Shown here: piece after piece, positions 51,863 through 60,954 of the stretch
Numbering within the stretch: position 1 is the first letter of the stretch
Layout of the letters: each line of letters starts with the position of its first letter
Origin: an uncultured bacterium
Lineage (GTDB): Bacteria > Bacillota > Clostridia > Lachnospirales > Lachnospiraceae
Reading direction: 5' to 3'
Length of the DNA: 64,000 nt
NCBI GenBank assembly: GCA_947177425.1
Contig: CAMWUN010000001.1
Span: 62,001-126,000 of the forward strand
Notes under the pieces: generated by a model
Databases searched by the model: none
What the model was told of the DNA's origin: nothing
The model's input: the letters and a program-made list of their open reading frames with translations, nothing else
Program-made: the position numbers and the translations under genes

Positions 51863-54800
51863 CTAAAAAAGAGGCTGCTTTCCCTGCCCGATTAATTCTT
51901 CTTCCATGGAAATAAGCAGGTTTTCCGTAAATTCAAGAAGCATCTGGGCATCCCTCTCAACCATGCCGCACTTTTTATAGCGGAACAGGAAAGACGGCGT
52001 CCCCTTTGCGTTAAAGGAAAGTTTTTCATGCTTTTTCAAAAGCACAGGTATCCTTTCCGGCCTGATATCTGCGTCCTGTTTCAGGACAAAGCGGATTTCC
52101 CCATTCCTTCCTTTTAATTCCGTCACGTACAGCTTATGTGCCCTGACACGGAGCAGGGCAATGCGCAGCAGGTTTTCCACCGCCGTGGGAACTTCGCCGA
52201 ATCTGTCTAAAAGTTCCTCCTTCATATCGTCGCACTCACTCTGGTTTTCTACCCCTGCAATCCTCTTATAGATATCCAGTTTCTGCACTTCGTTGACAAT
52301 ATAAGCCGGAGGAATAAAGGCGTCCACATCCAAATCCACCGAAGTGGCAAAATCTTCCGCCGTGCTGATTCCCTTCAAATTCTTTACGGCTTCATTGAGC
52401 ATTTTGCAGTATAGGTCATAGCCCACCGCCTGCATGTGTCCATGCTGCTTTGCCCCTAACAGATTGCCCGCCCCGCGGATTTCCAGATCCCGCATGGCTA
52501 TTTTAAAGCCGCTTCCCAAATCCGTAAATTCTTTGATGGCTGCCAGTCTCTTTTCCGCCACTTCCTTTAACATTTTGTCTCTCTTATACATCAAAAAGGC
52601 ATATGCCGTGCGGCTGCTCCTCCCCACTCTTCCCCGTAACTGGTAGAGCTGGGAAAGCCCCATGTTATCGGCATCGTGGATAATCATTGTGTTTACATTG
52701 GAGATATCAAGTCCCGTCTCTATAATGGTGGTGGACACCAGGACATCAATTTCCCCGTTAATGAAGTCGTACATAATGCGCTCTAACTGCCGCTCCTGCA
52801 TCTGCCCATGGGCAAAAGCCACTGATGCCTCCGGCACCAGATTCTGGATGGCGGCCGCCACATCCGCAATATTGTTTACCCGGTTGTAGACATAGTAAAC
52901 CTGTCCGCCCCTTGACAATTCCCTGACAACGGCCTCCCGGACCATCTCTTCATTATATTCAAGAACATAGGTCTGAATGGGCATTCTGTCATTTGGCGCC
53001 TCCTCCAGAACACTCATATCCCGGATACCTACAAGACTCATGTGGAGAGTTCTGGGAATAGGCGTAGCCGTCAGCGTGAGCACATCTATATTTTCCTTCA
53101 TCTTCTTAATCTTTTCCTTATGTGTCACTCCAAACCGCTGTTCCTCATCTATGATCAGCAGCCCCAGATCCTTATAAGATACATCTGCCGAAAGCACCCT
53201 GTGGGTACCAATTACAATATCCACCAGCCCTTTTTTCAAATCTTCCACCGTCTTCTTCTGTTCCCCGCTGGTCCGGAATCTGCACAGCAGATCCACACGG
53301 ATAGGAAAGTCCTTCATCCGCTGGATAAAAGTGTTGTAATGCTGCTGGGCCAGAATCGTGGTGGGCACCAGATAAACCACCTGTTTTCCTTCCTGTACCG
53401 CCTTAAAGGCCGTGCGGATAGCAATTTCCGTCTTCCCGTATCCCACATCCCCGCAAATCAGCCGGTCCATGATCTTTGTGCTCTCCATGTCCTGTTTCGC
53501 TGCAGCAATGGCCAGAAGCTGGTCCTCCGTCTCCTCAAAAGGGAACATCTCCTCAAACTCCTTCTGCCACACAGTGTCCTTTCCATACTGGAAGCCGTTC
53601 TTCTGCTGGCGGACTGCATATAATTCCACCAGATCCTTAGCCACTTCCCCGGCGGCCTCCCGCGCCTTGCCTTTGGTGCGGTTCCACTCCTGGGTTCCCA
53701 GCTTATTTAATTTGGGGCGTTTTGCGTCGGCAGAAGCATATTTCTGGATAACATCCAGCCCGGTAGCCAGCACATAAAGATTGCCCCCGTCCCGGTATTC
53801 GATCTTAATATAGTCCTTTACAATTTTTTCTACCTCAACCTTTTCAATGCCCTTATAAACCCCGAGCCCATGGCTCTCATGAACCACATAATCGCCCACC
53901 TTAAGTTCATTGAAGTCATTGATTTTGCGCCCTTCATAAGTCTTTTTCTTTTTTTTCTTTTTTTTGTCAATGCCGAAAATATCGCTTTCCGAGATAACAG
54001 CAAATTTAAGCAGAGGATACTCAAACCCTTTAAGCACCCTGCCATAATAAGTCATGATTTCCCCCGGCGCAAGTTCCCTGTCCGGGTCTTCCGTATAAAA
54101 AGCCGCAAGTTCTTCATTCATAAGATCCTGGGCAAGCCTTGCTGCCCTGGTTCTGGAACCGGACAGCAGAAGAATCCTGTATCCGTTCTTCTTATACCGT
54201 TTCAGATCCTGCACCAGAGCCTCAAAGCTGTTATTGTAGGAGGATATGCTTCTGACAGGGATATCCGCCTTTTTATCCGCCTTAAAAAGACTGTTCTTCA
54301 TATCCAGGGCTGCCAGGGTGACAATTCTGCCTCTCTCCATTTTCGCCGCCACCCGTTCCACGGAGTATAAAAGATTCATCTGCCCCGGAAGGATATACCC
54401 TTTCTCCACTCTGTGCATCATACTCTCCCGGAATTCCAGTTCCACCGCGTCCGCATGTTCCTTCACTCTGGCCGGCTCATCAATAAAGACACAGGTTTTT
54501 TCCAGGTCGAACAATTCCAGAAAGGATACCGTATCGTCATAAAAATAGTGCACATAGGAGTCCAGATTGACCAGATTACGGAACTCTAAAACCTGTTCCT
54601 TCAGTTCTTTCATCTGGGTTTCCACCCGGTGGGCTTCCTCTGTCTGGAACTGCGCCCGAAGCTTTTGGGAAAAGCTTTTTCCTTCCTGTTCTATCTTTTC
54701 CATACCTGCCTTAAGGCTGCTGCCGGAAAGGAGCATCTCCCCGGCCGGATAAATGGAAATTGAGGAAAGCTTTTCTATGGAGCGCTGGCTTAAGACATCA

Positions 54801-55411
54801 AAACTGCGGATAGAATCCACCTCATCCCCCCACAGTTCAATGCGGTATGGATTTTCCTCCGTCAGATCAAAGATATCTATGATGCCTCCCCGGATAGCGA
54901 ACTGTCCCTGTGCTTCCACCTGATAATTCTTCTCATAACCCATTTCCACCAGACGCTCCCCAAGCTTTTTAACCTCTATCTGGCTTTTACCGTCTATCTT
55001 TAAAATATGCTCTTTCCACGCCAAAAGAGGAATCTGGGGCGCCATCAGACTGCTGAATGTGGTAATTACCGTCACCGGCTTCCCCTCCAGCATACGCCTT
55101 AAGCATTTAATCCTCTCCGCCACAAGCTGGTTCCCATGGATATCCGCCTGATAAAAAATGAGATCCTTCGCCGGATAGGATGTCACATTTCTGTCGTAGA
55201 AACGGTAATCCTCCATCAGTTCCTTCACCCTCAGGTCACTGAATGTGACAATAAGCTTACTTTTAAATTCTTCTCCCAGGCCGTATATTATATGAAGCTT
55301 CTGGGACTCCACACATCCGGTCAGCGACACGCAGCTATTACCCTTGCGTATTTTTTTCTTAATTTCCTCGAATTCCCCCAATTCTTCCAGAGGCGCCGTT
55401 AATGCTCTCAT
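51863..55411 (-). CDS. mfd: Transcription-repair coupling factor
   Basis: 1182 residues, the usual Mfd length. The N-terminal UvrB-like part, the RNA polymerase-interacting domain (NELKVGDYVVHESHGLGVYKG), the translocase with GDVGYGKTE (about residue 655) and DEEQRFG (about 754), and the TRCF C-terminal domain are all recognisable. It removes RNA polymerase stalled at DNA lesions and recruits UvrA. Just before the RID lies a run of eight lysines encoded by two A8 tracts separated by one G (coding strand, 53949-53965), an unusual potential slippage site. It follows pth, as in Bacillus. Confidence 0.97.
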   Translation of the reverse strand: MRALTAPLEELGEFEEIKKKIRKGNSCVSLTGCVESQKLHIIYGLGEEFKSKLIVTFSDLRVKELMEDYRFYDRNVTSYPAKDLIFYQADIHGNQLVAERIKCLRRMLEGKPVTVITTFSSLMAPQIPLLAWKEHILKIDGKSQIEVKKLGERLVEMGYEKNYQVEAQGQFAIRGGIIDIFDLTEENPYRIELWGDEVDSIRSFDVLSQRSIEKLSSISIYPAGEMLLSGSSLKAGMEKIEQEGKSFSQKLRAQFQTEEAHRVETQMKELKEQVLEFRNLVNLDSYVHYFYDDTVSFLELFDLEKTCVFIDEPARVKEHADAVELEFRESMMHRVEKGYILPGQMNLLYSVERVAAKMERGRIVTLAALDMKNSLFKADKKADIPVRSISSYNNSFEALVQDLKRYKKNGYRILLLSGSRTRAARLAQDLMNEELAAFYTEDPDRELAPGEIMTYYGRVLKGFEYPLLKFAVISESDIFGIDKKKKKKKKTYEGRKINDFNELKVGDYVVHESHGLGVYKGIEKVEVEKIVKDYIKIEYRDGGNLYVLATGLDVIQKYASADAKRPKLNKLGTQEWNRTKGKAREAAGEVAKDLVELYAVRQQKNGFQYGKDTVWQKEFEEMFPFEETEDQLLAIAAAKQDMESTKIMDRLICGDVGYGKTEIAIRTAFKAVQEGKQVVYLVPTTILAQQHYNTFIQRMKDFPIRVDLLCRFRTSGEQKKTVEDLKKGLVDIVIGTHRVLSADVSYKDLGLLIIDEEQRFGVTHKEKIKKMKENIDVLTLTATPIPRTLHMSLVGIRDMSVLEEAPNDRMPIQTYVLEYNEEMVREAVVRELSRGGQVYYVYNRVNNIADVAAAIQNLVPEASVAFAHGQMQERQLERIMYDFINGEIDVLVSTTIIETGLDISNVNTMIIHDADNMGLSQLYQLRGRVGRSSRTAYAFLMYKRDKMLKEVAEKRLAAIKEFTDLGSGFKIAMRDLEIRGAGNLLGAKQHGHMQAVGYDLYCKMLNEAVKNLKGISTAEDFATSVDLDVDAFIPPAYIVNEVQKLDIYKRIAGVENQSECDDMKEELLDRFGEVPTAVENLLRIALLRVRAHKLYVTELKGRNGEIRFVLKQDADIRPERIPVLLKKHEKLSFNAKGTPSFLFRYKKCGMVERDAQMLLEFTENLLISMEEELIGQGKQPLF

Positions 55412-55450
55412 GCAAATCTTCCCTCACACATTTCTGAATCCTATGTTGTT

Positions 55451-56053
55451 TTATATTGTCTTTTCCTCCGGCTCCCTCCGGTTCGGAGTCTTCCGGTTAA
55501 ATTCATTCATTGCCCTGTCCGTTTCTCCCGCCAGCATCATTTCCGCCGCAGTCACAGCCTTTTCCAGACTTTCTTTCATAAGAGACGCTTCACCGGAAGC
55601 AAAATGCCCAAGAACATAATCCGCCAGATCATATCCCTTTGGCTTTTCCCCAACGCCAATCCGTATCCTGTGAAAATTTTCCGTACCCAGATGCTGGATT
55701 ATATTCTTAAGTCCGTTGTGGCCTCCTGCGCTTCCCTTTTTCCGCACCCGTATCTGTCCCGGAGGAAGTGAAATATCATCTGATACCACGATCAGTTCCG
55801 TTTCCACATCTATTTTATAGTAATCAGTAAGGGGGCGGATGCTCTCACCGCTTCCGTTCATAAAAGTCAGAGGCTTTGCCAGAATCACTTTCCGGCCGTT
55901 TATCCCGCCTTTCCCCAACACCGCTTTGTGTTTGATATCCATTATCGAAATATTGTATTTGTCTGCCAGTGCATCAATCATTGCAAAACCAATGTTGTGT
56001 CTTGTATTATCATATTCTTTTTTAGGATTCCCAAGTCCTGCTATCACAAACAT
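55451..56053 (-). CDS. pth: Peptidyl-tRNA hydrolase
   Basis: 200 residues. FVIAGLGNPKKEYDNTRHNIGF carries the catalytic His19 and substrate Asn positions, and the LTFMNGSGES, VSDDISLPPGQIRVRKKGSAGGHNGLK segments follow. It releases peptides from peptidyl-tRNA. It lies between spoVG and mfd on the same strand, the common Firmicutes order, with 39 bp to mfd. AAAGGTG precedes the ATG. Confidence 0.96.
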   Translation of the reverse strand: MFVIAGLGNPKKEYDNTRHNIGFAMIDALADKYNISIMDIKHKAVLGKGGINGRKVILAKPLTFMNGSGESIRPLTDYYKIDVETELIVVSDDISLPPGQIRVRKKGSAGGHNGLKNIIQHLGTENFHRIRIGVGEKPKGYDLADYVLGHFASGEASLMKESLEKAVTAAEMMLAGETDRAMNEFNRKTPNRREPEEKTI

Positions 56054-56139
56054 TTTTATTCACACACCTTTCTCTTTGGGCCCATTTATATGAAATGCCG
56101 TCAAAGTGCTACCCTGCCATCATAGCATATTTTTTCTAC

Positions 56140-56167
56140 AAAAAAAAGAGCAAAGCCTGCGCTTTGC
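56140..56167 (-). terminator. Rho-independent terminator after spoVG
   Basis: On the minus strand GCAAAGC/GCTTTGC (56150-56156 with 56161-56167, 4-nt loop) is followed by CTC and a run of eight T (56140-56147 as A on the plus strand). It separates spoVG from pth. Confidence 0.85.
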
Positions 56168-56176
56168 CCTTCTGTT

Positions 56177-56196
56177 ACCGTTCATTCCGTGGCCAG
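56177..56196 (+). repeat. Copy C of the 20-bp repeat, degenerate
   Basis: ACCGTTCATTCCGTGGCCAG matches the copies at 33106 and 36337 at 16-17 of 20 positions. It lies in the spoVG 3' region next to the terminator, far from the glycan locus. Confidence 0.6.
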
Positions 56197-56203
56197 TAAG
56201 GTT

Positions 56204-56479
56204 TTATTCTGTCTCGTCCGGTTCCAGTAATGCCTTATGATAATTGTCTAAAATGATTTCCTGTATCTTCTCTCTGGTAGAAGAATTAATTGGATGGGCA
56301 ATATCTCTGTATTCACCATCCGCTGCCTTTTTACTGGGCATTGCAATGAACAGTCCTTTATCCCCTTCTATTACTTTAATATCATGTATCACAAACTCCT
56401 CGTCAATCGTAATAGATACAATGGCGCGCATTTTGCCCTCTTTTGTTATCTTTCTCACACGTACATCTGTAATCTGCAT
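56204..56479 (-). CDS. spoVG: Septation/stage V sporulation regulator
   Basis: 91 residues, complete. [31 protein letters not shown] and FIAMPSKK.. DIAHPI motifs are those of SpoVG, a small nucleic-acid-binding regulator that affects cortex formation, septation and gene expression. CTAAGGGGG lies upstream of the ATG. Its presence supports a spore-former. The gene has its own terminator before pth. Confidence 0.96.
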   Translation of the reverse strand: MQITDVRVRKITKEGKMRAIVSITIDEEFVIHDIKVIEGDKGLFIAMPSKKAADGEYRDIAHPINSSTREKIQEIILDNYHKALLEPDETE

Positions 56480-56516
56480 TTTCAGTCCCCCTTAGCTAGA
56501 ACTTTTTTTGCACCCA

Positions 56517-57635
56517 TCAGATAACGTATCTGTCATTTCTCTCCAATACAATCTTGATGCCGTCAGTGCCTGCATGATAGGAGTTGGCCCTGATTGTATC
56601 GCGGCTTTCAACGATACAGTTCTCAATGTGGGTGTTGTCTCCAATGTAAACATCATTTAAAATAATAGAATTTTTAATGTAGCAATTGTTTCCAATATAA
56701 GCCTTCTTAAATACGACGGAGTCTTCCACTACGCCGTTAACAATACAACCGCTGGAAATAAGGCTGTTCCGGATCTGCGCCCCTGCATTGTATTTCGCCG
56801 GCGGCAGATCGTCCACTTTGGAATAAATGTCTGGATACTGCTTAAAGAAATAATCTCTGGTTTCAGCCTTTAGGAAATCCATATTTGTGTTGAAATAATC
56901 TTCCACTGTTGCAATATTCTTCCAATATCCCTGCATCTTATACCCGTATATCCGCTTCATATTTTTGTAGCGGATCAAGATATCCTTTACAAAATCATGC
57001 CTGTCTTCTTCCGCGCATTTCTCGATCATCTCAATAAGCTGACGTCTTCTGACAACATAGATGCCGCATGAAATCGTGTTGGATTTTGCAACAATCGGTT
57101 TCTCCTCGAAATCCTCAATACGACTTTCCTCATTCATCTTAATCGTACCGAATCTGTCCACATTCACATTCGGCCCCATATCCTTACACACAACGGTAAT
57201 ATCTGCTTTCTTGGCGATATGGTACTCCAGTACCTTATTGTAATCCAGCTTGTATACACCGTCTCCGGAAGCAATTACAACATAAGGCTCGTGGCTGTTC
57301 TTGAGGAAAGAAAGATTCTGGGCGATTGCATCTGCCGTACCCCTGTACCAGAAATTACTTTCCGCTGTCACCGCTGGTGTGAACACATACAGCCCTCCCT
57401 GCTTCCGTCCGAAATCCCACCACTTGGATGAATTCAAATGCTCATTGAGACTTCTGGCATTGTACTGGGTAAACACTGCAACCTTCTGGATATGGGAATT
57501 TGTCATGTTGCTCAGTGCAAAATCAATGCTTCGGTAGCTGCCCGCAATAGGCATTGCACACACCGCTCTTTTTTTGGAAAGTTCTTTCATCCTATAACTG
57601 TTTCCGCCCGCTAATACTATACCAATTGCTCTCAC
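56517..57635 (-). CDS. glgD: GlgD, ADP-glucose pyrophosphorylase-like subunit
   Basis: 372 residues. The N-terminus [18 protein letters not shown] is a degenerate nucleotidyltransferase signature compared with GlgC, as is normal for GlgD, and a left-handed beta-helix ends the protein ([19 protein letters not shown]). It acts with GlgC in ADP-glucose synthesis for glycogen. The start is a GTG that overlaps the GlgC stop (GTGA), so translation is coupled. Confidence 0.95.
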   Translation of the reverse strand: MRAIGIVLAGGNSYRMKELSKKRAVCAMPIAGSYRSIDFALSNMTNSHIQKVAVFTQYNARSLNEHLNSSKWWDFGRKQGGLYVFTPAVTAESNFWYRGTADAIAQNLSFLKNSHEPYVVIASGDGVYKLDYNKVLEYHIAKKADITVVCKDMGPNVNVDRFGTIKMNEESRIEDFEEKPIVAKSNTISCGIYVVRRRQLIEMIEKCAEEDRHDFVKDILIRYKNMKRIYGYKMQGYWKNIATVEDYFNTNMDFLKAETRDYFFKQYPDIYSKVDDLPPAKYNAGAQIRNSLISSGCIVNGVVEDSVVFKKAYIGNNCYIKNSIILNDVYIGDNTHIENCIVESRDTIRANSYHAGTDGIKIVLERNDRYVI

Positions 57636-58906
57636 TTTTCATCACCTGCCTTAATTAATGTTTTTCCACCTGCAAGATAGTTATCAGGATAATCCTCTGG
57701 CGATGTATGCCCGAATATACATGTATTTTTTCCTACCGTAATTCCATCCGGCAAAACGCTCTTTTCTCCTACTGTTACCATGCCGCAGTTATAGATGTGG
57801 GGATCTGTCTCATTGGGGACTTCTTCGCCGTATCCCAGCTTCACATACTTTCCAACTTTAACATTTTCCGCAACAATTGCCTTGTAAAGTTCGCACCCAT
57901 CCCCGATGGACGTATTATTCATAATAATGGAATCACGGATAACTGTGTCCTTCCCGATGGTCACGCCGCAGCCGATAACGGAATTATATACCTTACCGTA
58001 AATGTCCGTGCCTTCGCCTATGATGCTTCTCTCAATCACCGAATCGTCTGCAATATACTGGGGAGGCAGGCTTTCACTTTTGGTATAAATTTTCCAGTAT
58101 TCCTCATAAAGATTAAATTCAGGAACAATGTCAATCAGCTCCATATTTGCCTGCCAGTAAGAACTTAAGGTTCCCACATCCTTCCAGTATCCGTTAAACT
58201 CATATGCGTAAAGCGGATATCCTTTTCTGTGGCAGTAAGGAATCACGTGCTTGCCGAAATCCAGCCCCGGCTGCTGGGCATTTTCAAGGAGCGCTTCCTT
58301 TAAGGTCTTCCAGTTAAATATGTATATACCCATGGATGCAAGATTGCTCCTGGGATTGGCAGGCTTTTCTTCAAAATCGGTAATCTTTCTCTCCCCGTCC
58401 GTAATCATGATGCCGAACCTCTTCGCCTCTTCCATGGGAACAGGCATAACCGCAATTGTGACTTCCGCCCCCTTCTCCTTGTGGAAATCCAGCATAACCT
58501 CATAATCCATCTTATATATGTGATCTCCGGAAAGTATCAGAACATATTCCGGATTATAGCTTTCCATGTAATCCAGATTCTGGTATATAGCATTGGCCGT
58601 GCCCGTATACCACTCGCTGTTGGCGCTTTTCTCATAGGGTGGCAAGACAGTAACACCGCCTATATTTCTGTCCAAATCCCATGGAATGCCTATTCCTATA
58701 TGAGTATTCAGGCGCAAAGGCTGGTACTGTGTCAGAACGCCGACTGTGTCCACTCCGGAATTGATACAGTTGCTTAATGGAAAATCGATAATTCGGTACT
58801 TTCCCCCAAAGGATACTGCCGGCTTGGCCACCTTTGACGTGAGCACGCCCAGTCTGCTTCCCTGACCACCCGCTAACAACATGGCAATCATTTCTTTTTT
58901 AATCAT
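57632..58906 (-). CDS. glgC: Glucose-1-phosphate adenylyltransferase
   Basis: 424 residues. [22 protein letters not shown] is the nucleotidyltransferase P-loop, [19 protein letters not shown] follows, and the C-terminal left-handed helix ([17 protein letters not shown]) completes the enzyme. It makes ADP-glucose from glucose-1-phosphate for glycogen synthesis. Promoter proposed at 58979-59007; GAGGTGAGG before the ATG. Confidence 0.97.
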   Translation of the reverse strand: MIKKEMIAMLLAGGQGSRLGVLTSKVAKPAVSFGGKYRIIDFPLSNCINSGVDTVGVLTQYQPLRLNTHIGIGIPWDLDRNIGGVTVLPPYEKSANSEWYTGTANAIYQNLDYMESYNPEYVLILSGDHIYKMDYEVMLDFHKEKGAEVTIAVMPVPMEEAKRFGIMITDGERKITDFEEKPANPRSNLASMGIYIFNWKTLKEALLENAQQPGLDFGKHVIPYCHRKGYPLYAYEFNGYWKDVGTLSSYWQANMELIDIVPEFNLYEEYWKIYTKSESLPPQYIADDSVIERSIIGEGTDIYGKVYNSVIGCGVTIGKDTVIRDSIIMNNTSIGDGCELYKAIVAENVKVGKYVKLGYGEEVPNETDPHIYNCGMVTVGEKSVLPDGITVGKNTCIFGHTSPEDYPDNYLAGGKTLIKAGDEK

Positions 58907-58978
58907 GTCCTCACCTCTTACAAGTATTTTTGTATCTATAACTATTTGATACAGGTACCATTTATAAAATGTATGAAT

Positions 58979-59007
58979 AGTATACCATATATTAACTCAA
59001 AAGTGAA
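58979..59007 (-). promoter_or_regulatory. glgCD promoter
   Basis: Minus strand TTCACT (59002-59007) and TATACT (58979-58984), 17-nt spacer, about 75 nt before the glgC start. Confidence 0.6.
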
Positions 59008-59061
59008 TATTTTTTACAATTATATTAAAAAACAATCCATTTTTTATGTTACTTTTTTACA

Positions 59062-59083
59062 ATGTTTTGCATAGGCAAAACAT
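59062..59083. promoter_or_regulatory. Inverted repeat in the glgC-murC gap
   Basis: Perfect 9-bp arms with a 4-nt centre. It lies upstream of both -35 elements, so a dual-acting operator is conceivable, but no factor is identified. Confidence 0.4.
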
Positions 59084-59155
59084 CATTCCCCATGCTTTTT
59101 ACTACATTTTGTGCCTGTATCACGGTTCCATACGCTTATTTTGTTAAAAATGCCA

Positions 59156-59184
59156 TTGGTTTTTATTGTGTAATTATATATAAT
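59156..59184 (+). promoter_or_regulatory. murC promoter
   Basis: TTGGTT (59156-59161) and a perfect TATAAT (59179-59184) at 17-nt spacing, about 34 nt before the murC ATG. Confidence 0.65.
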
Positions 59185-59217
59185 TAAGTCAAAACTAATA
59201 AAAACGGAGGATTTTTT

Positions 59218-60597
59218 ATGTATCAATTAGATTTCAACCATCCTATCCACATATATTTTATCGGAATCGGCGGCATCAGCATGAGCGGACTTGCTGAAAT
59301 TCTTTTGGAAAAGGGCTTTACTGTTTCCGGCTCCGATGCAAAAGAATCTTCCCTGACCCAGGCCCTGTGCGCGAAAGGCGCCCAAATCCATTACGGCCAG
59401 AAGGCGGATAACATAAATAAAGACATAGATCTTGTTGTTTATACCAGTGCCATCCATCCCGACAATCCAGAATTTACTGCCATGAAGGAGATGGAGATTC
59501 CCTCCCTGACCAGAGCCCAGCTTCTCGGACAGATGATGAAAAATTATGAATTTCCCGTTGCCGTCAGCGGCACCCACGGAAAGACCACTACCACCTCCAT
59601 GATCTCAGAAATCCTTCTCGAGGCGGATACTGACCCTACCCTTTCTATCGGCGGCATTTTAAAGGCCATTGGCGGCAACATCCGAATCGGAAAATCCGGC
59701 TATTTCGTTACAGAGGCCTGCGAATACACCAACAGCTTTTTAAGCTTTTTTCCCAAAATAGGTATCATATTAAATATAGAAGAAGACCATCTGGATTTTT
59801 TTAAGGATATTGACGATATCCGCCATTCCTTCCGCCAGTTTGCCCGGCTTATCCCTTCGGACGGAGTTCTAATCATCAACGGTGAAATCCCCGGAATAGA
59901 CATGGTGCTGGAAGGGCTGTCCTGCCGTGTCATAACCTATGGAAGTACAGATGCCTTCGATTACCATCCTGAACATATTTTCTATGACGATAACGGGTGC
60001 GCCAGTTTTCTTCTTATAAAAAAGGGCGGCTTCCGGGAAGAACTTGCCTTAGGCGTCCCCGGAGAGCACAACATTTATAATGCACTTGCCGCTATTGCGC
60101 TTGCAGATCTTTTTTCTATTGATTTTGCCGCAGTCAGATCTGCACTTGCCCATTTCCACGGCACCGACCGCCGCTTTGAATACAAAGGCACTTTAAACGG
60201 AACCATTATAATAGATGATTATGCACATCACCCCACAGAAATTACTGCTACTTTAAATGCTGCCGCAAATTATCCCCATAAATCCTTATGGTGCGTATTC
60301 CAGCCCCATACCTTCACCCGCACCAAAGCCTTTATGAAAGAATTTGCCAAAGCCCTGTCCCTTGCGGATCATATTGTGCTGGCCGATATTTATCCCGCAA
60401 GGGAGACTGACAATTTGGGAATCAGCTCCGAAACCCTGCTTAAGGAAATTGAATCCTGCGGAAAGGACTGCCATTATTTCCCTTCTTTTCAGGAAATTGA
60501 AAATTTCCTGAAAGAAAATTGTGCCCCCAATGATTTGTTGATAACTATGGGCGCCGGAGACGTTGTAAACATTGGTGAAAACCTTTTAAAACAATAA
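59218..60597 (+). CDS. murC: UDP-N-acetylmuramate-L-alanine ligase
   Basis: 459 residues. IYFIGIGGISMSGLAE is the MurC N-terminal signature, GTHGKTTTT at 118-126 the P-loop, EACEYTNSFL and DDYAHHPTEI the Mur ligase motifs. It adds L-alanine to UDP-MurNAc in peptidoglycan synthesis. GGAGG lies 7 nt before the ATG. A terminator follows the stop. Confidence 0.98.
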   Translation: MYQLDFNHPIHIYFIGIGGISMSGLAEILLEKGFTVSGSDAKESSLTQALCAKGAQIHYGQKADNINKDIDLVVYTSAIHPDNPEFTAMKEMEIPSLTRAQLLGQMMKNYEFPVAVSGTHGKTTTTSMISEILLEADTDPTLSIGGILKAIGGNIRIGKSGYFVTEACEYTNSFLSFFPKIGIILNIEEDHLDFFKDIDDIRHSFRQFARLIPSDGVLIINGEIPGIDMVLEGLSCRVITYGSTDAFDYHPEHIFYDDNGCASFLLIKKGGFREELALGVPGEHNIYNALAAIALADLFSIDFAAVRSALAHFHGTDRRFEYKGTLNGTIIIDDYAHHPTEITATLNAAANYPHKSLWCVFQPHTFTRTKAFMKEFAKALSLADHIVLADIYPARETDNLGISSETLLKEIESCGKDCHYFPSFQEIENFLKENCAPNDLLITMGAGDVVNIGENLLKQ

Positions 60598-60758
60598 CTA
60601 TCCACATTATCCACATATTTTTCAGTCAGAATATCCTGAAAATATGTGGATATTTTTTTTACCGGTTACAAAAATATTTTCCAGCATTTTACACGGCTTT
60701 TCCCTTCCATGCCTTTTTTGTTTCATCCATAATATCCACATTGTCCACACTATCCACA
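60598..60758. promoter_or_regulatory. Two tandem blocks of DnaA-box-like 9-mers
   Basis: Contiguous head-to-tail 9-mers: CTATCCACA (60598-60606) and TTATCCACA (60607-60615, perfect consensus), then ATATCCACA (60732-60740), TTGTCCACA (60741-60749) and CTATCCACA (60750-60758). An inverted TGTGGATAT is at 60645-60653 in the terminator stem. The region precedes the DnaD/DnaI-type genes. It may bind DnaA; part of the first block overlaps the murC terminator. Confidence 0.6.
60609..60660 (+). terminator. murC terminator
   Basis: ATCCACATATTTTTCAG (60609-60625) pairs with CTGAAAATATGTGGAT (60636-60651) with one bulge and is followed by a run of eight T. Confidence 0.8.
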
Positions 60759-60825
60759 AAACCTTCAATCCCTTGAAAATACTGGACTTTTTGAAATTTT
60801 ACCTATTCCTTTTTCCCGGGGCTTA

Positions 60826-60834
60826 TGCTATAAT
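60826..60834 (+). promoter_or_regulatory. Extended -10 promoter of the DnaD-domain gene
   Basis: TGCTATAAT: the TG motif one base before a perfect TATAAT (60829-60834), with no recognisable -35. Transcription would give a leader of about 115 nt. Confidence 0.6.
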
Positions 60835-60840
60835 TCAATT

Positions 60841-60954
60841 TGCTTTCAATTCGTGAGAAAATAATAGTCCAGTCTCCAGGGGCCGTATGGCCCGGCAGGG
60901 TAATATTCCTTGAGAAGCCCTTTGGGACTGAACGGCAGATTAGGGGATAGCTTC
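60841..60954 (+). other. Structured 5' leader of the DnaD-domain gene
   Basis: The leader holds a GGGCC-GTAT-GGCCC hairpin (60880-60893), and AGTCC at 60866-60870 can pair with GGACT at 60925-60929 to enclose it. I do not recognise a known riboswitch. The gap 60598-60954 otherwise has no gene. Confidence 0.35.

Larger units (their letters stand above)
58907..59217. other. Divergent promoter region between glgC and murC
   Basis: 311 bp, AT-rich, no gene. It contains the glgC promoter, the murC promoter and a 9-bp inverted repeat ATGTTTTGC-ATAG-GCAAAACAT at 59062-59083, which could be an operator or a hairpin. Confidence 0.6.
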
